A stretch of DNA of 64,000 nt from Crateriforma conspicua (GTDB lineage Bacteria; Planctomycetota; Planctomycetia; Pirellulales; Pirellulaceae). Positions 15,818-24,666 of the stretch are shown in pieces; within the stretch, counting starts at the first letter, position 1, and each line of letters opens with the position of its first letter. A program made the position numbers and the translations under genes. The notes under the pieces are model-generated. The model did no database searches, was not told where the DNA came from, and saw only the letters and a program-made list of their open reading frames with translations. The stretch spans positions 1,736,001-1,800,000 of the forward strand of contig NZ_CP036319.1 of the NCBI RefSeq assembly GCF_007752935.1, read 5' to 3'.

Positions 15818-16833
15818 AACGAGTGATTGCGGTCCTCGACTTGCCACCACGGCGAGCATCGCAGAACGTACGAGAAAGCTATGAGGCTGCCGCGAAACGA
15901 TGGGGCGCGGAGGTGCTTTGGATTGACGATCACCTTCAACCCGTGCATCCATTCTGGCAGAAGATGTTTGTCTGCGATCACGTGCATCAAGAGTTCGGGC
16001 CGGCGCACGTGCTGCAACTAGACAACGACATGTTGATCCGATCGGACTGTCCTTCGCCGTTTGATCTGCTGACCCCGAAGCAATTCGGAATGGTTGCCGA
16101 GCGTCAATCAGCCAATAATCGGATCGACAATGGAGGTTGGCAGCAGCGGGCGCAAGAGATTTGGGCGAAGCGATGCGGTGTGCGGCCGGCACCGACATGG
16201 CTGCATCCGAACGGTGGACTCTATCTGTATGGCTCAGAAATGTATGGGCCGATGTTCGCTCGCATCATTAGGCATTTGATTCCGACGTGGGGTGCCAGCG
16301 ATCAGGCCACCGACGAGTCGTTGATCGTCAACCAACTTTACAACGACCATCCGGGCTACATCAAATTCTTGCCGCCCGATTTCAACGTCAGCATGGTCTA
16401 CTCGCCTGCCTGGGCCATCAATCCGGTCATGCAATCTTACGTCTACCATTTTGTTGGGCGATCAAAGGCTCACATTGATGAATGTCATTGGCGACGACGT
16501 GATCCACCGGAGCTACCGTTTCCAGGCAACGCTCAAACGCAAGAACTGATTCAGCTATGGAGAGACGATCCGCCGGCCGAATACGACATCGGCTCGATCT
16601 TCACTCCACAACTTGCCGCGAACCTGCTTGCCATCTATCCGAATTTGGTTGTCACTGGCCAGTGGTCAGACGAGCCATACCAATTGGATCGACGGATGCT
16701 CAGTCATACGGAAACCGGTTCGTCGCATTTGGTGCTAACCCGCTTTCTGTTGCAGCTAGGCATCAACGCTCGACGCTTTCGACTTCGCGTTAAGGAGGAC
16801 AACAATGCAACGACACAACTTGCCAGCACTTGA
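15808..16833 (+). CDS. GT8-like glycosyltransferase
   Basis: 341 residues starting at ATG, overlapping the previous gene by ten bases. A GT-A metal site (HVLQLDNDMLI, Asp-x-Asp at about residue 72) is followed by WLHPNGGLYLYG, the motif in GT8-like enzymes where the Gly pair contacts the sugar donor. Also seen are DESLIVNQLYN and a HFVGRSKAH block with a conserved His. It begins VIAVLDLPPRRASQNVRESYEAA, an unusual N-terminus that may bind the acceptor. No membrane segment is seen. It forms an operon with two GT2 enzymes and the GT25/sulfotransferase. Confidence 0.6.
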   Translation: MEMKRVIAVLDLPPRRASQNVRESYEAAAKRWGAEVLWIDDHLQPVHPFWQKMFVCDHVHQEFGPAHVLQLDNDMLIRSDCPSPFDLLTPKQFGMVAERQSANNRIDNGGWQQRAQEIWAKRCGVRPAPTWLHPNGGLYLYGSEMYGPMFARIIRHLIPTWGASDQATDESLIVNQLYNDHPGYIKFLPPDFNVSMVYSPAWAINPVMQSYVYHFVGRSKAHIDECHWRRRDPPELPFPGNAQTQELIQLWRDDPPAEYDIGSIFTPQLAANLLAIYPNLVVTGQWSDEPYQLDRRMLSHTETGSSHLVLTRFLLQLGINARRFRLRVKEDNNATTQLAST

Positions 16834-17614
16834 GTATCACCTAGCGCACGGTTGCAATTTGTCTTGTCAGCAATGCAGCCACTACAGCGACCACCATTTG
16901 CGCGGCGCGATGCCCACGATCGAGCAAGCCGATGCCGATTACCAGAAGTGGTCGCATCGTCTGAAGCTGACTCGGTTCGCGTTGCTCGGTGGCGAGCCTC
17001 TATTGAATCCCGCCATTTTGGAACACATCAAGCTCGCTAGGCAGCATTGGGACAGCGACTTGATGCTCGTTACCAACGGATTCTTTCTACATCGGTTTCC
17101 CGAACTGCCGAAAGTGCTCGTGGAAACGCACTGTCGACTCGAAGTCAGCCAGCACGGAGCGCACGCCGAATATGTCAAACGCTTTCGCGAAGTCAAACAC
17201 CTGGTTTGGCGCTGGCGAGAACAGTTTCCCGGCATTCGCATCAAGATTCGACAATCGCACCGCGGCTGGATGCGTCAGTACAAGGTAGCGAATGGCAAAC
17301 CAATGCCGTTCAACTCCAGGCCCAACGCCGCGTTCAAAGTCTGCATGCAGAAAACCTGTGCACAGCTCTACGAAGGCAAGCTTTGGAAATGTCCCGCGCT
17401 GGCCTACTTTGCCAAGCTCGAATCCAAGCTGCGTCTACATGAATTGCCGCAGTGGCAACTCTTCCGCGACTACCAAGCGTGTTCACAAGACGCCACGGAT
17501 GAAGAACTGCAAGCCTTCATCGAAACCAAATCCATTCCGCAGTGCGGATTATGCCCCAGCAAACGCACCGCATTCTCCCATCCCGATCCTCTGCAACGGA
17601 GTGCCCTGCAATGA
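16805..17614 (+). CDS. Radical SAM protein
   Basis: 269 residues. A very good ribosome binding site AAGGAGG (16792-16798) lies six bases before the ATG, inside the GT8-like gene. The radical SAM cluster motif is CNLSCQQC (about residues 17-24), with ALLGGEPLLNPAIL (about 59-72) as the GGEP SAM-binding motif and MLVTNGFFL after it. Extra cysteines late in the chain (CMQKTC, KCPAL and CGLC near the end) suggest SPASM-type auxiliary clusters. Radical SAM enzymes of this architecture modify peptides or sugars. The context suggests a modification linked to the Ser-rich protein or its glycan. Confidence 0.8.
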   Translation: MQRHNLPALEYHLAHGCNLSCQQCSHYSDHHLRGAMPTIEQADADYQKWSHRLKLTRFALLGGEPLLNPAILEHIKLARQHWDSDLMLVTNGFFLHRFPELPKVLVETHCRLEVSQHGAHAEYVKRFREVKHLVWRWREQFPGIRIKIRQSHRGWMRQYKVANGKPMPFNSRPNAAFKVCMQKTCAQLYEGKLWKCPALAYFAKLESKLRLHELPQWQLFRDYQACSQDATDEELQAFIETKSIPQCGLCPSKRTAFSHPDPLQRSALQ

Positions 17615-18066
17615 CGTATCCTTCCGACTATCCGGAAATGCCGCCTTACCCATTCGTCCCGCCGTTTGATCCGCCCGGCAGCGAACCACCCTACGATCCC
17701 GAGGAAGACGACGACGGTCCAATCATTCTCACTCCGCCGCCATTGCCACCACCGCCGGTGTGGCCCGACGACTATCCGCCAGGCACTCCCGATCCCGGCC
17801 CGCGTCCGCCTTGGTGGCCAGACGATTACCCTTGGCCGCCGCCTCCCGAAGAACCGGTGGTGATCGAGTCACCGCCGCCGATTCACGTTTGGCCGCGACT
17901 GCCGCCGGACCATCCCTATCACGTCCCGCCGGGTTACTCTGCGCCAGACAACCTTCCGCCAGGTCACCCCGGCGAAGCCTATCCTGGTATGCCCGATTAT
18001 CCCGTCGTTCATCCCGGAGACTGGGGCGACGATTGGCCGAGCTATCCAGGCATCCTCGACGAGTGA
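17611..18066 (+). CDS. Proline-rich protein, last gene of the phage cassette
   Basis: 151 residues from the ATG at 17611, which overlaps the radical SAM stop (ATGA); the longer frame from 17542 lacks a site and overlaps more. About 30 percent of the residues are Pro, with DYP..PP and PPPP runs (PPPLPPPPVWPDDYPPG, WWPDDYPWPPPP) and many Tyr, Trp and Asp. No signal peptide or membrane segment is present. It is likely an unstructured or polyproline II rod. It could be a tail-associated or adhesive accessory protein; the function is unknown. Confidence 0.55.
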   Translation: MTYPSDYPEMPPYPFVPPFDPPGSEPPYDPEEDDDGPIILTPPPLPPPPVWPDDYPPGTPDPGPRPPWWPDDYPWPPPPEEPVVIESPPPIHVWPRLPPDHPYHVPPGYSAPDNLPPGHPGEAYPGMPDYPVVHPGDWGDDWPSYPGILDE

Positions 18067-18117
18067 CCGCCGACCGTTGACGAAAACGAATAGCGTTACT
18101 CTACCAAGGCAATAAAC

Positions 18118-18154
18118 AAAACGCCGGCGTCCCACATCGGGGCGTCGGCGTTTT
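18118..18154. terminator. Bidirectional rho-independent terminator
   Basis: An imperfect inverted repeat (AAAACGCCGGCGTCCC and GGGGCGTCGGCGTTTT with a five-base loop) ends in a T-run on each strand. It separates the + strand phage cassette from the - strand copper storage gene, and marks the border between the phage module and the metal region. Confidence 0.8.
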
Positions 18155-18179
18155 GTGCGTTTTGGGATTTCGGCTGGTG

Positions 18180-18512
18180 CTACGCCGCCATCGACGAACA
18201 GCTCTCGTGGCACTTGCGGCAGCATTCGACGCACTTGTCCATATTTCCGACCTTCTCACAGCTGTCGGCGCAGGCCTTGCAAATCGCTGCGCAAGCTTTG
18301 CAGTAGTGCGCATGGTGATCGCTATTGCGGCTCATGAAGTCGACGCAGGCAGCACAGGCCGCGATGCAGTCGAGCATCAGCTTGACGTGCGTTTGCTCGA
18401 CGTGGTCGCCGCCTTCGGACAGGCAATGACTGGTCAGCATGTCAGCACAGGTCGTTTGGCACTCTTGGCAGTTTTCGATGCACTCTTTCATGGATGCGGT
18501 TGCGGTACTCAT
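18180..18512 (-). CDS. Cytosolic four-helix bundle copper storage protein (Csp3-like)
   Basis: 110 residues without a signal peptide. The spacing of Cys on four helices is that of copper storage proteins: KECIENCQECQTTCADML, MLDCIAACAACVDFM, YCKACAAICKACADSC and KCVECCRKCHESC. Csp3-type proteins bind many Cu(I) ions inside the bundle and buffer copper in the cytosol. The gene is divergent from a Cu(I) ATPase, with the shared operator at 18578-18594 between them. A good site (AAAGGAGA) lies upstream of the ATG. It probably serves as a copper sink when efflux is limiting. Confidence 0.85.
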   Translation of the reverse strand: MSTATASMKECIENCQECQTTCADMLTSHCLSEGGDHVEQTHVKLMLDCIAACAACVDFMSRNSDHHAHYCKACAAICKACADSCEKVGNMDKCVECCRKCHESCSSMAA

Positions 18513-18563
18513 TCGTTTCTCCTTTAGAAATTGTTGTTACGGCCCCGTTGCCGCTGCATTAGC

Positions 18564-18594
18564 GGTATGCAACTTGCATACCACTACGGGGTAT
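18564..18594. promoter_or_regulatory. Divergent copper operator: CsoR-type dyad plus 9-bp palindrome
   Basis: The dyad ATACC-N7-GGTAT (18578-18594) matches the CsoR-type operator found at three other places in the window. It overlaps a perfect 9-bp inverted repeat GGTATGCAA/TTGCATACC with one base between (18564-18582), so the ATACC half is shared by two dyads. Location between the storage protein gene (start 18512) and the copper ATPase (start 18630) indicates that one repressor switches both. The -10 and -35 positions are not certain. Confidence 0.7.
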
Positions 18595-18629
18595 ATTGGA
18601 GAATGACTTTTTGACAGCCTGGAGAAATC

Positions 18630-21038
18630 ATGGACCACGATAAGAAACACGAGTCGTCCTTGCCGGTCGCCGATCCGTCAACGCAGATCGACCCGGTTTG
18701 TGGAATGACCGTTTCGGCGGATAGTCCACGATCGGCTGAGTTTGGTGGCAAGAACTACGTTTTTTGCAGCGACGGATGCTTGAAAAAGTTCCAAGATGAT
18801 CCTGCAGAGTTTAGTAAGGAGTCGGGAGTTGGGAGTGAGGAGAAAGCCGAACACTCATGCTGTGGATCCAAGACGACCAAATCGAACGGTCATCACTCAA
18901 CGCTCCCCTCTCCCAACTCCCAGACTCTTTTCACCTGTCCAATGCACCCAGAAGTCGAGCAGGTCGGCCCCGGCGACTGCCCGATTTGTGGGATGGACTT
19001 GGAGCCGAAGGTCGTCTCGTTGGATGAAGAGGGTGAAGATAAACAATACGCCGACATGAAACGTCGCTTTTGGGTTGGCGTTGCGTTGTCGGTGCCATTG
19101 CTCGTGATCGCGATGGGGCCGATGGTCGGATTGCGGGTCGCGGATTGGATGAGCCAGACGGTGTTTGGCTGGGTGCAGTTGGCTCTGGCGACGCCAGTTG
19201 TGTTCTGGTGCGGATGGCCCTTGTTGGTTCGCGGAGCCAAGTCGTTTCGCACGATGAACTTGAACATGTTCTCGTTGATCGCCGTGGGAACATTGGCGGC
19301 ATATCTGTTCAGTTTGGTCGTTGTGTTGCTTCCCGGTGTGATCCCAGAAGCCTTCTTCGAGAACGGTGTTCCACCTCTCTATTTTGAAGCCGCGGCGGTG
19401 ATCATCACCTTGGTGTTGCTCGGGCAAGTATTGGAGCTGCGAGCACGACAGCAGACGGGCGGAGCGATTCGGGAACTCATGAAGCTTGCGCCCGAGACGG
19501 CACACCGAATCACAGACGATGGCGAGGAAGATGTCTCGCTCGATTCAGTCCACAAGGGCGATCGGCTGCGAGTACGACCTGGCGAGAAAGTTCCGGTCGA
19601 TGGGAAAGTTCTTAGCGGGTCGAGCAGCGTCGATGAGTCAATGTTGACGGGCGAGCCGATGCCGGTGAAGAAGGCGGAAGGTGACGAAATCACGGGCGGA
19701 ACGTTGAACCAGACTGGTGCGCTCGTCATGGAAGCTGTCGGTGTTGGCGGGGACACGGTTCTGAACCGCATCGTGCAAATGGTTGCGGACGCACAGCGGA
19801 GTCGTGCTCCGATTCAGAAACTGGTCGATGTGGTCGCGCGTTACTTTGTGCCGGCGGTGATCGTTTGTTCGATGGCAGCGTTCATCGGCTGGGCGGTGTT
19901 TGGTCCAGAGCCGCAACTGGCTCATGCGTTCGTAGCGGCCGTTGCGGTGTTGATCATTGCTTGCCCGTGTGCGTTGGGGCTGGCGACGCCGATGTCCGTG
20001 ATGGTGGGTGTTGGCCGAGGAGCGAAGGAAGGCGTGCTGATCAAGAACGCTGAAGTCCTCGAAGTCATGGAGAAGGTTGACACGATTGTTGTCGACAAGA
20101 CAGGCACACTGACGCAGGGACGACCGGAAGTGACGGGTGTCGAGACGTTTGCTGACTGGAATGAGAACGATGTGTTGACGTTGGCTTCTGCTGTCGAAGC
20201 ACAGAGCGAGCATCCGTTGGCTCAGGCGGTCGTTCGCCGAGCGAAGGCGGATGAGTTGCAGCTTGTGGAGGCGAGTGAATTCAATAGTATAACCGGTGGT
20301 GGCGTTCGCGCTCGCGTCGATGATCATGATGTGTTGATTGGCAAGGCTGACTTGTTGGACGAACAAGGCATCGAGGGCGTTGATGCGGGGCGAGACAAAG
20401 CGGGATCGCATCAGGTCGAAGGTGCGACGGTTGTGTTCGTGGCGATCGACAACAAGCTGGCGGCAATTCTCGCCATCACTGACCCGATCAAGCAAAGCAC
20501 GCCTGCAGCGCTAAAGACGTTGCATGAACTGGGGTTGAGAGTGGTGATGTTGACCGGCGATGCCGAACCGACCGCGAAAGCCGTCGCATCCAAACTGGGC
20601 ATCGACGAATTTCATGCTGGGGTTTCGCCCGAGGAAAAGCATGACTTCGTTCGCAAGCTGAAGCAGGAAGGCAAGACAATTGCGATGTGTGGCGATGGGA
20701 TCAACGACGCTCCTGCACTTGCCGAAGCGAACGTTGGCATCGCCATGGGCACCGGGACGGGCGTTGCGATTGAGTCTGCCGGTGTCACGCTTGTCGGTGG
20801 CGATCTTCGCGGTGTGGCTGCGGCGGCAAACTTGAGTCGCAAAACGATGAGCAACATTCGTCAGAACTTGTTTTTCGCTTTCATCTACAACACCCTGGGA
20901 ATTCCGGTCGCAGCTGGGTTGCTGTATCCGATCTTCGGCGTGTTGCTCAGCCCCATGATTGCAGCAGCAGCGATGAGTTTTAGCAGTGTGTCGGTGATTG
21001 CGAATGCGTTGAGATTGCGGGCAGCCAAGCTCACGTAG
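18630..21038 (+). CDS. copA: Cu(I)-exporting P1B-1 ATPase with YHS and heavy-metal-binding N-terminal domains
   Basis: 802 residues. N-terminal YHS domain (DPVCGM at about 21-26, FCSDGC at about 45-50), a linker, then a heavy-metal-binding module ([20 protein letters not shown]). There is no CxxC HMA domain. Membrane transport region: [13 protein letters not shown] (CPC, about 445). DKTGTLT (about 488) is the phosphorylation site, GDGINDAP (about 687) the hinge. The FIYNTLGIP and MSFSSVS motifs of the last helices (YN, MxxSS) indicate Cu(I) specificity (P1B-1, SilP-like domain order). The 38-codon insert at 18816-18929 sits between the two N-terminal domains. The gene is divergent from csp with a shared operator. 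Confidence 0.9.
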   Translation: MDHDKKHESSLPVADPSTQIDPVCGMTVSADSPRSAEFGGKNYVFCSDGCLKKFQDDPAEFSKESGVGSEEKAEHSCCGSKTTKSNGHHSTLPSPNSQTLFTCPMHPEVEQVGPGDCPICGMDLEPKVVSLDEEGEDKQYADMKRRFWVGVALSVPLLVIAMGPMVGLRVADWMSQTVFGWVQLALATPVVFWCGWPLLVRGAKSFRTMNLNMFSLIAVGTLAAYLFSLVVVLLPGVIPEAFFENGVPPLYFEAAAVIITLVLLGQVLELRARQQTGGAIRELMKLAPETAHRITDDGEEDVSLDSVHKGDRLRVRPGEKVPVDGKVLSGSSSVDESMLTGEPMPVKKAEGDEITGGTLNQTGALVMEAVGVGGDTVLNRIVQMVADAQRSRAPIQKLVDVVARYFVPAVIVCSMAAFIGWAVFGPEPQLAHAFVAAVAVLIIACPCALGLATPMSVMVGVGRGAKEGVLIKNAEVLEVMEKVDTIVVDKTGTLTQGRPEVTGVETFADWNENDVLTLASAVEAQSEHPLAQAVVRRAKADELQLVEASEFNSITGGGVRARVDDHDVLIGKADLLDEQGIEGVDAGRDKAGSHQVEGATVVFVAIDNKLAAILAITDPIKQSTPAALKTLHELGLRVVMLTGDAEPTAKAVASKLGIDEFHAGVSPEEKHDFVRKLKQEGKTIAMCGDGINDAPALAEANVGIAMGTGTGVAIESAGVTLVGGDLRGVAAAANLSRKTMSNIRQNLFFAFIYNTLGIPVAAGLLYPIFGVLLSPMIAAAAMSFSSVSVIANALRLRAAKLT
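18816..18929. repeat. Hairpin element inserted in frame in the copper ATPase gene
   Basis: A 114-bp (38-codon) segment is bounded by inverted arms: GGGAGTTGGGAG at 18824-18835 pairs perfectly with CTCCCAACTCCC at 18910-18921, and the flanks extend the match to about 27 bases per side. It lies between the YHS domain and the metal-binding module, a linker that tolerates extra residues. The same kind of arm occurs at 37817-37920 and, degenerately, at other sites in the window. Confidence 0.7.
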
Positions 21039-21133
21039 TTCCGGTTGGTCGATTTGCGACCAGCGCATAGGCTCGGTAGACCGTACAACTGAACCCCTTT
21101 TCGCAAATGACTTCCAGAAAGTTCACTGCAAAC

Positions 21134-21150
21134 ATACCCCTCGCAGGTAT
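21134..21150. promoter_or_regulatory. CsoR-type operator upstream of the TolC-oxidase-CsoR operon
   Basis: ATACC-CCTCGCA-GGTAT, the same 5-7-5 dyad as at 18578 and 37330. It lies 59 bases before the GTG at 21209. A weak -35 (TTCACT, 21122-21127) would place the dyad between -35 and -10, so a bound repressor would block RNA polymerase. The csoR gene downstream has no box of its own, so it would be autoregulated through this site. Confidence 0.7.
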
Positions 21151-21208
21151 CTAGCCGATCTGAAAAGCAAGCCAACATGCCGCTGCTCAGATCAAAGGAG
21201 TGATTTCA

Positions 21209-22732
21209 GTGCGATCGTTTTTGTTCAAGTCCGGACTATCAGTCATTGCGACTGCCGGAATTTTTTGTACCGCTGCCAGTGCCCAAATGCCTTCGATTGG
21301 TAACACGGCTTCGGCGATCGGTCGCACATTCACGCCTCCACCACCTGTGCCATCGGCACCCTACGGTTTAGATCAGCTCGATCCAAGCGGGCCACTATTT
21401 CCCGGTGTTCGCATCGACGGCAGCGACTTCGGTAGCGCGCCAGCTCCTGTTTACGTCGACGGCGAAATGATCTCGGAGACGTTCCCAACGGAAACAGAAG
21501 TCCAAGGATACAGGCTAGATGATTTCCTGACTCTGGCGGCTCAGAACAATCCCACGATCCGTCAAGCTCGACTGCAGATTTCAGCACAGACCGCCAAGGC
21601 ATTGCAGGCAGGTTTGTACCCCAACCCGACTCTGAACTACATCGGCGAACAGATCGGAGTTGATGTCGAAGGCGACAAGGATTCGCCGGGCGAGTTTCAG
21701 GGTATGACAGTGAGTCAACGTTTTGTCACTGCCGGCAAGCTAAAATTGAGTCGTGAAAAATACATGCGCCGTGCTCATATCTCCGAACACCTCGCGATGG
21801 CTCAACAGTTCCGCGTCTGCAATGACGTGCGGATTCACTTCTTCCGAGCGTTAGCGGCTCGCGAAATCGTCGAGCTGCGAAAGGAGCTGTTGAAAACGGC
21901 CGAAGATGGTGCTGTCACTGCACGCGAGCTTTACAACCAAGGCCAAGCAACACGTCCACAAGTTCGCAAATCGAGCATTGCGTTGCAGCGGGCGAGGCTA
22001 GACGTGTTGTCCGCAGAGAATCACTACCGCGAATCATTTCGACGGTTGGTTGCGATCGTTGGTGTCGACTTGACCGACGGTGTCGTGTCCGGCGAGCTGA
22101 TGCCGCAAGGTGAACCGCTTTCTTATCAGGAGGCGATGTCTTTGGTGCTGACGGAAAGCCCAGAACTTGCCGCCGCCCGAGCGAAGTTGGCGGCGGACCG
22201 CGTCACCGTCAGACGTGAACAAGTCGAGTGGGTTCCGGACATCGTTGCCGAAGGCGGAGCCGGATACAACTTCGAGGCCAAAGAAACCACGGCAGCGGCC
22301 GGAGTCTCGATCGAATTGCCTGTGTTTGATCGGAACCAGGGCACCATTCGCCAAGCCCAACTGGATTATCGCCGGCAACAAGAAGAGATTCGCCGCACCG
22401 AGTTGATGCTGCAGCAGCAGATGGCCAACGTCTACCAACAGTATTTGACGGCACTGCAAATCGCGACGGAATACGATCGGGTGATCATTCCCGAAGCCGA
22501 ATTGGCCTATCAAGAATTGCTCGAAAGCTACAAAGCGAACCGAGTTGATTGGCCGACGGTACTGGACGCACAGATGGATTACTTCGATTCACGTTTGACC
22601 CGAGTCCAACATCTCGAACAAGTCCGCACGAACGAAGTTCTCGTCAGAGGCTACCTGTTGCACGGCGGTTTGATGGCAGCCCCTGGTCCAACGCCACCAG
22701 GTCACATCGACGCCGTTGCGAAGCCTCGTTAA
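21209..22732 (+). CDS. TolC-family outer-membrane efflux protein
   Basis: 507 residues from the GTG at 21209: AAAGGAG at 21194-21200 gives the right spacing for it, while the GTG at 21200 overlaps that site. A signal peptide (LSVIATAGIFCTAASAQ) ends at about residue 23. Two OEP repeats follow (LDDFLTLAAQNNPTIRQARL and YQEAMSLVLTESPELAAARA), with outer-membrane strand and loop features (NPTLNYIGEQIG, SQRFVTAGKL, ELPVFDRNQGTIRQ) and coiled-coil helices. It is part of a copper operon with a multicopper oxidase and CsoR, so it may serve a copper RND pump encoded elsewhere in the window. It resembles CzcC/CusC-like factors. Confidence 0.85.
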   Translation: MRSFLFKSGLSVIATAGIFCTAASAQMPSIGNTASAIGRTFTPPPPVPSAPYGLDQLDPSGPLFPGVRIDGSDFGSAPAPVYVDGEMISETFPTETEVQGYRLDDFLTLAAQNNPTIRQARLQISAQTAKALQAGLYPNPTLNYIGEQIGVDVEGDKDSPGEFQGMTVSQRFVTAGKLKLSREKYMRRAHISEHLAMAQQFRVCNDVRIHFFRALAAREIVELRKELLKTAEDGAVTARELYNQGQATRPQVRKSSIALQRARLDVLSAENHYRESFRRLVAIVGVDLTDGVVSGELMPQGEPLSYQEAMSLVLTESPELAAARAKLAADRVTVRREQVEWVPDIVAEGGAGYNFEAKETTAAAGVSIELPVFDRNQGTIRQAQLDYRRQQEEIRRTELMLQQQMANVYQQYLTALQIATEYDRVIIPEAELAYQELLESYKANRVDWPTVLDAQMDYFDSRLTRVQHLEQVRTNEVLVRGYLLHGGLMAAPGPTPPGHIDAVAKPR

Positions 22733-22783
22733 TCAACGCTTCGTCGTCACCAACATCCATTCACATTAAGCAGTCTCAATCTC

Positions 22784-24298
22784 ATGCCCAGTCCAGAAGA
22801 TCGTCGTAAGTTTTTGAAAGTAGGCTCGTTCGCCGCAGCAACTGGTTTCGTTGGCAATTTGCTGGGACGCGATGCCAACGCGCAAGAACCCATGCAGCAC
22901 AGCGGCATGAAGCAACACGACAACATGCCGCAGCCAATCGGCAACGCCTCGGCTCGCCCTGAAATCCCGGCCTCATCGGAGGTCGCCGCGGAATACGAGG
23001 GATTCTCTCGCTTCAAACCCAGTCGCGGTCTCGATCCAGACTCGGACTATTACATCGGCAAGCTGGTTCCAGGGTTTCGCAAGGCTTCCGATGGCCCCGC
23101 GCCATTTGAGGCTCCCGACATCCCAACGTTGCCCTACAAGATGGACAACGGTGTGAAGGTGTTTGAACTTGTGCCGATGGCAGTTCAGCAAGAGTTTCAT
23201 CCTGGCGTGAAGATGAACGTCTACGGCTACAACGGAAGCATGCCCGGCCCGACGATCGAAGTCACTCAAGGCGATCGAGTTCGCATCGTTGTCACCAACG
23301 AACTGCCGGAAGATACGTTCGTGCATTGGCACGGTTTTGAGCTGCCCGTTCAGTATGACGGAGCCGCCACGTTGACACAGAACCCCATCAAGCCTGGAAA
23401 GACGAAGGTCTTTGAGTTCGACATCCATGAAGAAGGCACGTTTTTCTATCACTCGCATGTTGCGATGCAAGAAGCGTTTGGGCAAGTCGGATGGTTCATC
23501 GTCCATCCCAAGAGAGTCTTCGACCCGCCGGTGGATCGCGATTTTGGATTGCTGTTTCAGAACTTTCATATTCCGCCGACGCACACGATTAGCGATTCGT
23601 GGTCGATGGACTGGAATTGGCACACGATCAACGGCAAGAGTGGCCCCTACACGACACCGCTTGTATGCAAACATGGCGAGCGTGTTCGTGTGCGACTGTT
23701 GAACTTCGCCCCGATGCAACACCATCCGATCCACCTGCATGGGCATACGTTTTGGGTGACCAGTCACGAAGGGGCTCGCATTCCCAAGAGTGCCTGGGTT
23801 CCACGCAACAACGAATTGGTCGGTGTCGCTCAGGCTTCGAGCTTCGAGTTCATCGCCAACAACCCCGGCGATTGGATTTTCCATTGTCACATGATTCACC
23901 ACATGATGAACCACATGGTCAAACAAGTGGGACCGCGAATGCGCGATGACGCTTCGGTCGATCAGTACCTCGCGAATCTCAGCAGCCGCCCGCAGGTCGA
24001 CGCTTCACGAAGTGACAAATTTGCGACGCCAGGCTACCCACAGAAGATGCAGGGCATGGAGATGTCCGAGGATTTTATGAACGCGATTTGGAGCCGAAAG
24101 GAAGTTCGCGGAATGCGAGCGAACTATGCGATGTCGGTCAAAGGATTGATGACCGTGCTGCGAGTTCTGCCAGACGATCTGTATGAGTTGGTAATGAACA
24201 GCGACCAGCCGGTTGAAAAGGGAGCGGTATTCGCTGAAATCGTTCGTCGTTTCGGTGACCCCGGTAAGTACGAAGCTGCGCCCAGGATGATGATGTGA
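22784..24298 (+). CDS. Tat-exported multicopper oxidase (CueO/CopA-like)
   Basis: 504 residues. A twin-arginine signal (DRRKFLKVGSFAAATGF) targets it to the periplasm folded. All four copper-binding blocks are present: HWHG, HSH (in FYHSHVAMQE), HHPIHLHGHTFW and HCHMIHHMMNHM; the last block gives the type 1 and type 2/3 ligands. A Met/His-rich segment after the signal (MQHSGMKQHDNM) may bind Cu(I). It probably oxidises Cu(I) to Cu(II) in the periplasm. It lies between the TolC-like protein and CsoR. The C-terminal extension of about 110 residues after the copper ligands is longer than in CueO. Confidence 0.9.
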   Translation: MPSPEDRRKFLKVGSFAAATGFVGNLLGRDANAQEPMQHSGMKQHDNMPQPIGNASARPEIPASSEVAAEYEGFSRFKPSRGLDPDSDYYIGKLVPGFRKASDGPAPFEAPDIPTLPYKMDNGVKVFELVPMAVQQEFHPGVKMNVYGYNGSMPGPTIEVTQGDRVRIVVTNELPEDTFVHWHGFELPVQYDGAATLTQNPIKPGKTKVFEFDIHEEGTFFYHSHVAMQEAFGQVGWFIVHPKRVFDPPVDRDFGLLFQNFHIPPTHTISDSWSMDWNWHTINGKSGPYTTPLVCKHGERVRVRLLNFAPMQHHPIHLHGHTFWVTSHEGARIPKSAWVPRNNELVGVAQASSFEFIANNPGDWIFHCHMIHHMMNHMVKQVGPRMRDDASVDQYLANLSSRPQVDASRSDKFATPGYPQKMQGMEMSEDFMNAIWSRKEVRGMRANYAMSVKGLMTVLRVLPDDLYELVMNSDQPVEKGAVFAEIVRRFGDPGKYEAAPRMMM

Positions 24299-24375
24299 AG
24301 CGGACTAACTGCGGAGCCGTTTAGAGGCTAAAATCGGGAACTCCGCGAAACCAACCTGACTAAAAGTCTCCACGA

Positions 24376-24654
24376 ATGCTGACCGACGACGAGAAAAAGA
24401 AGCTCAACAACCGACTTCGACGTGTCATCGGACAAGTCGAAGCGGTTGGTCGTATGATCGAGGATGAGGAATACTGCGTCGATATCCTTATGCAGTTGTC
24501 CGCCGCGACGGGAGCACTCAACAAAGTCGGCCAGATCGTCCTAGAGCAGCACATCCGATCCTGCGTCAGCGAGGCGATCAAGAGTGGCAGTGCCAAGGAC
24601 CGCGACGAGAAGATCGAAGAGCTGATGACAGTCTTTCGGAAGTACGGCGAGTGA
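24376..24654 (+). CDS. csoR: Copper-sensing repressor CsoR
   Basis: 92 residues, all-helical, CsoR/FrmR family (LNNRLRRVIGQVEAVGRMI). The Cu(I) ligands of CsoR are in register: Cys in YCVDILMQ, then His and Cys in LEQHIRSC (the C-H-C pattern that separates CsoR from FrmR and RcnR). On binding Cu(I) it releases DNA. It is the likely reader of the ATACC-N7-GGTAT boxes found at 18578, 21134, 37330 and, with one mismatch, 39740. A dyad GCGGAG...CTCCGC (24311-24346) precedes it, perhaps a weak attenuator. Confidence 0.9.
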   Translation: MLTDDEKKKLNNRLRRVIGQVEAVGRMIEDEEYCVDILMQLSAATGALNKVGQIVLEQHIRSCVSEAIKSGSAKDRDEKIEELMTVFRKYGE

Positions 24655-24666
24655 GTTATTAACGCG

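Noticed and set aside
1-18066. Integrase, attachment site, terminase or portal genes
   Set aside because: None was seen. The window starts inside the capsid gene, so boundaries cannot be defined.
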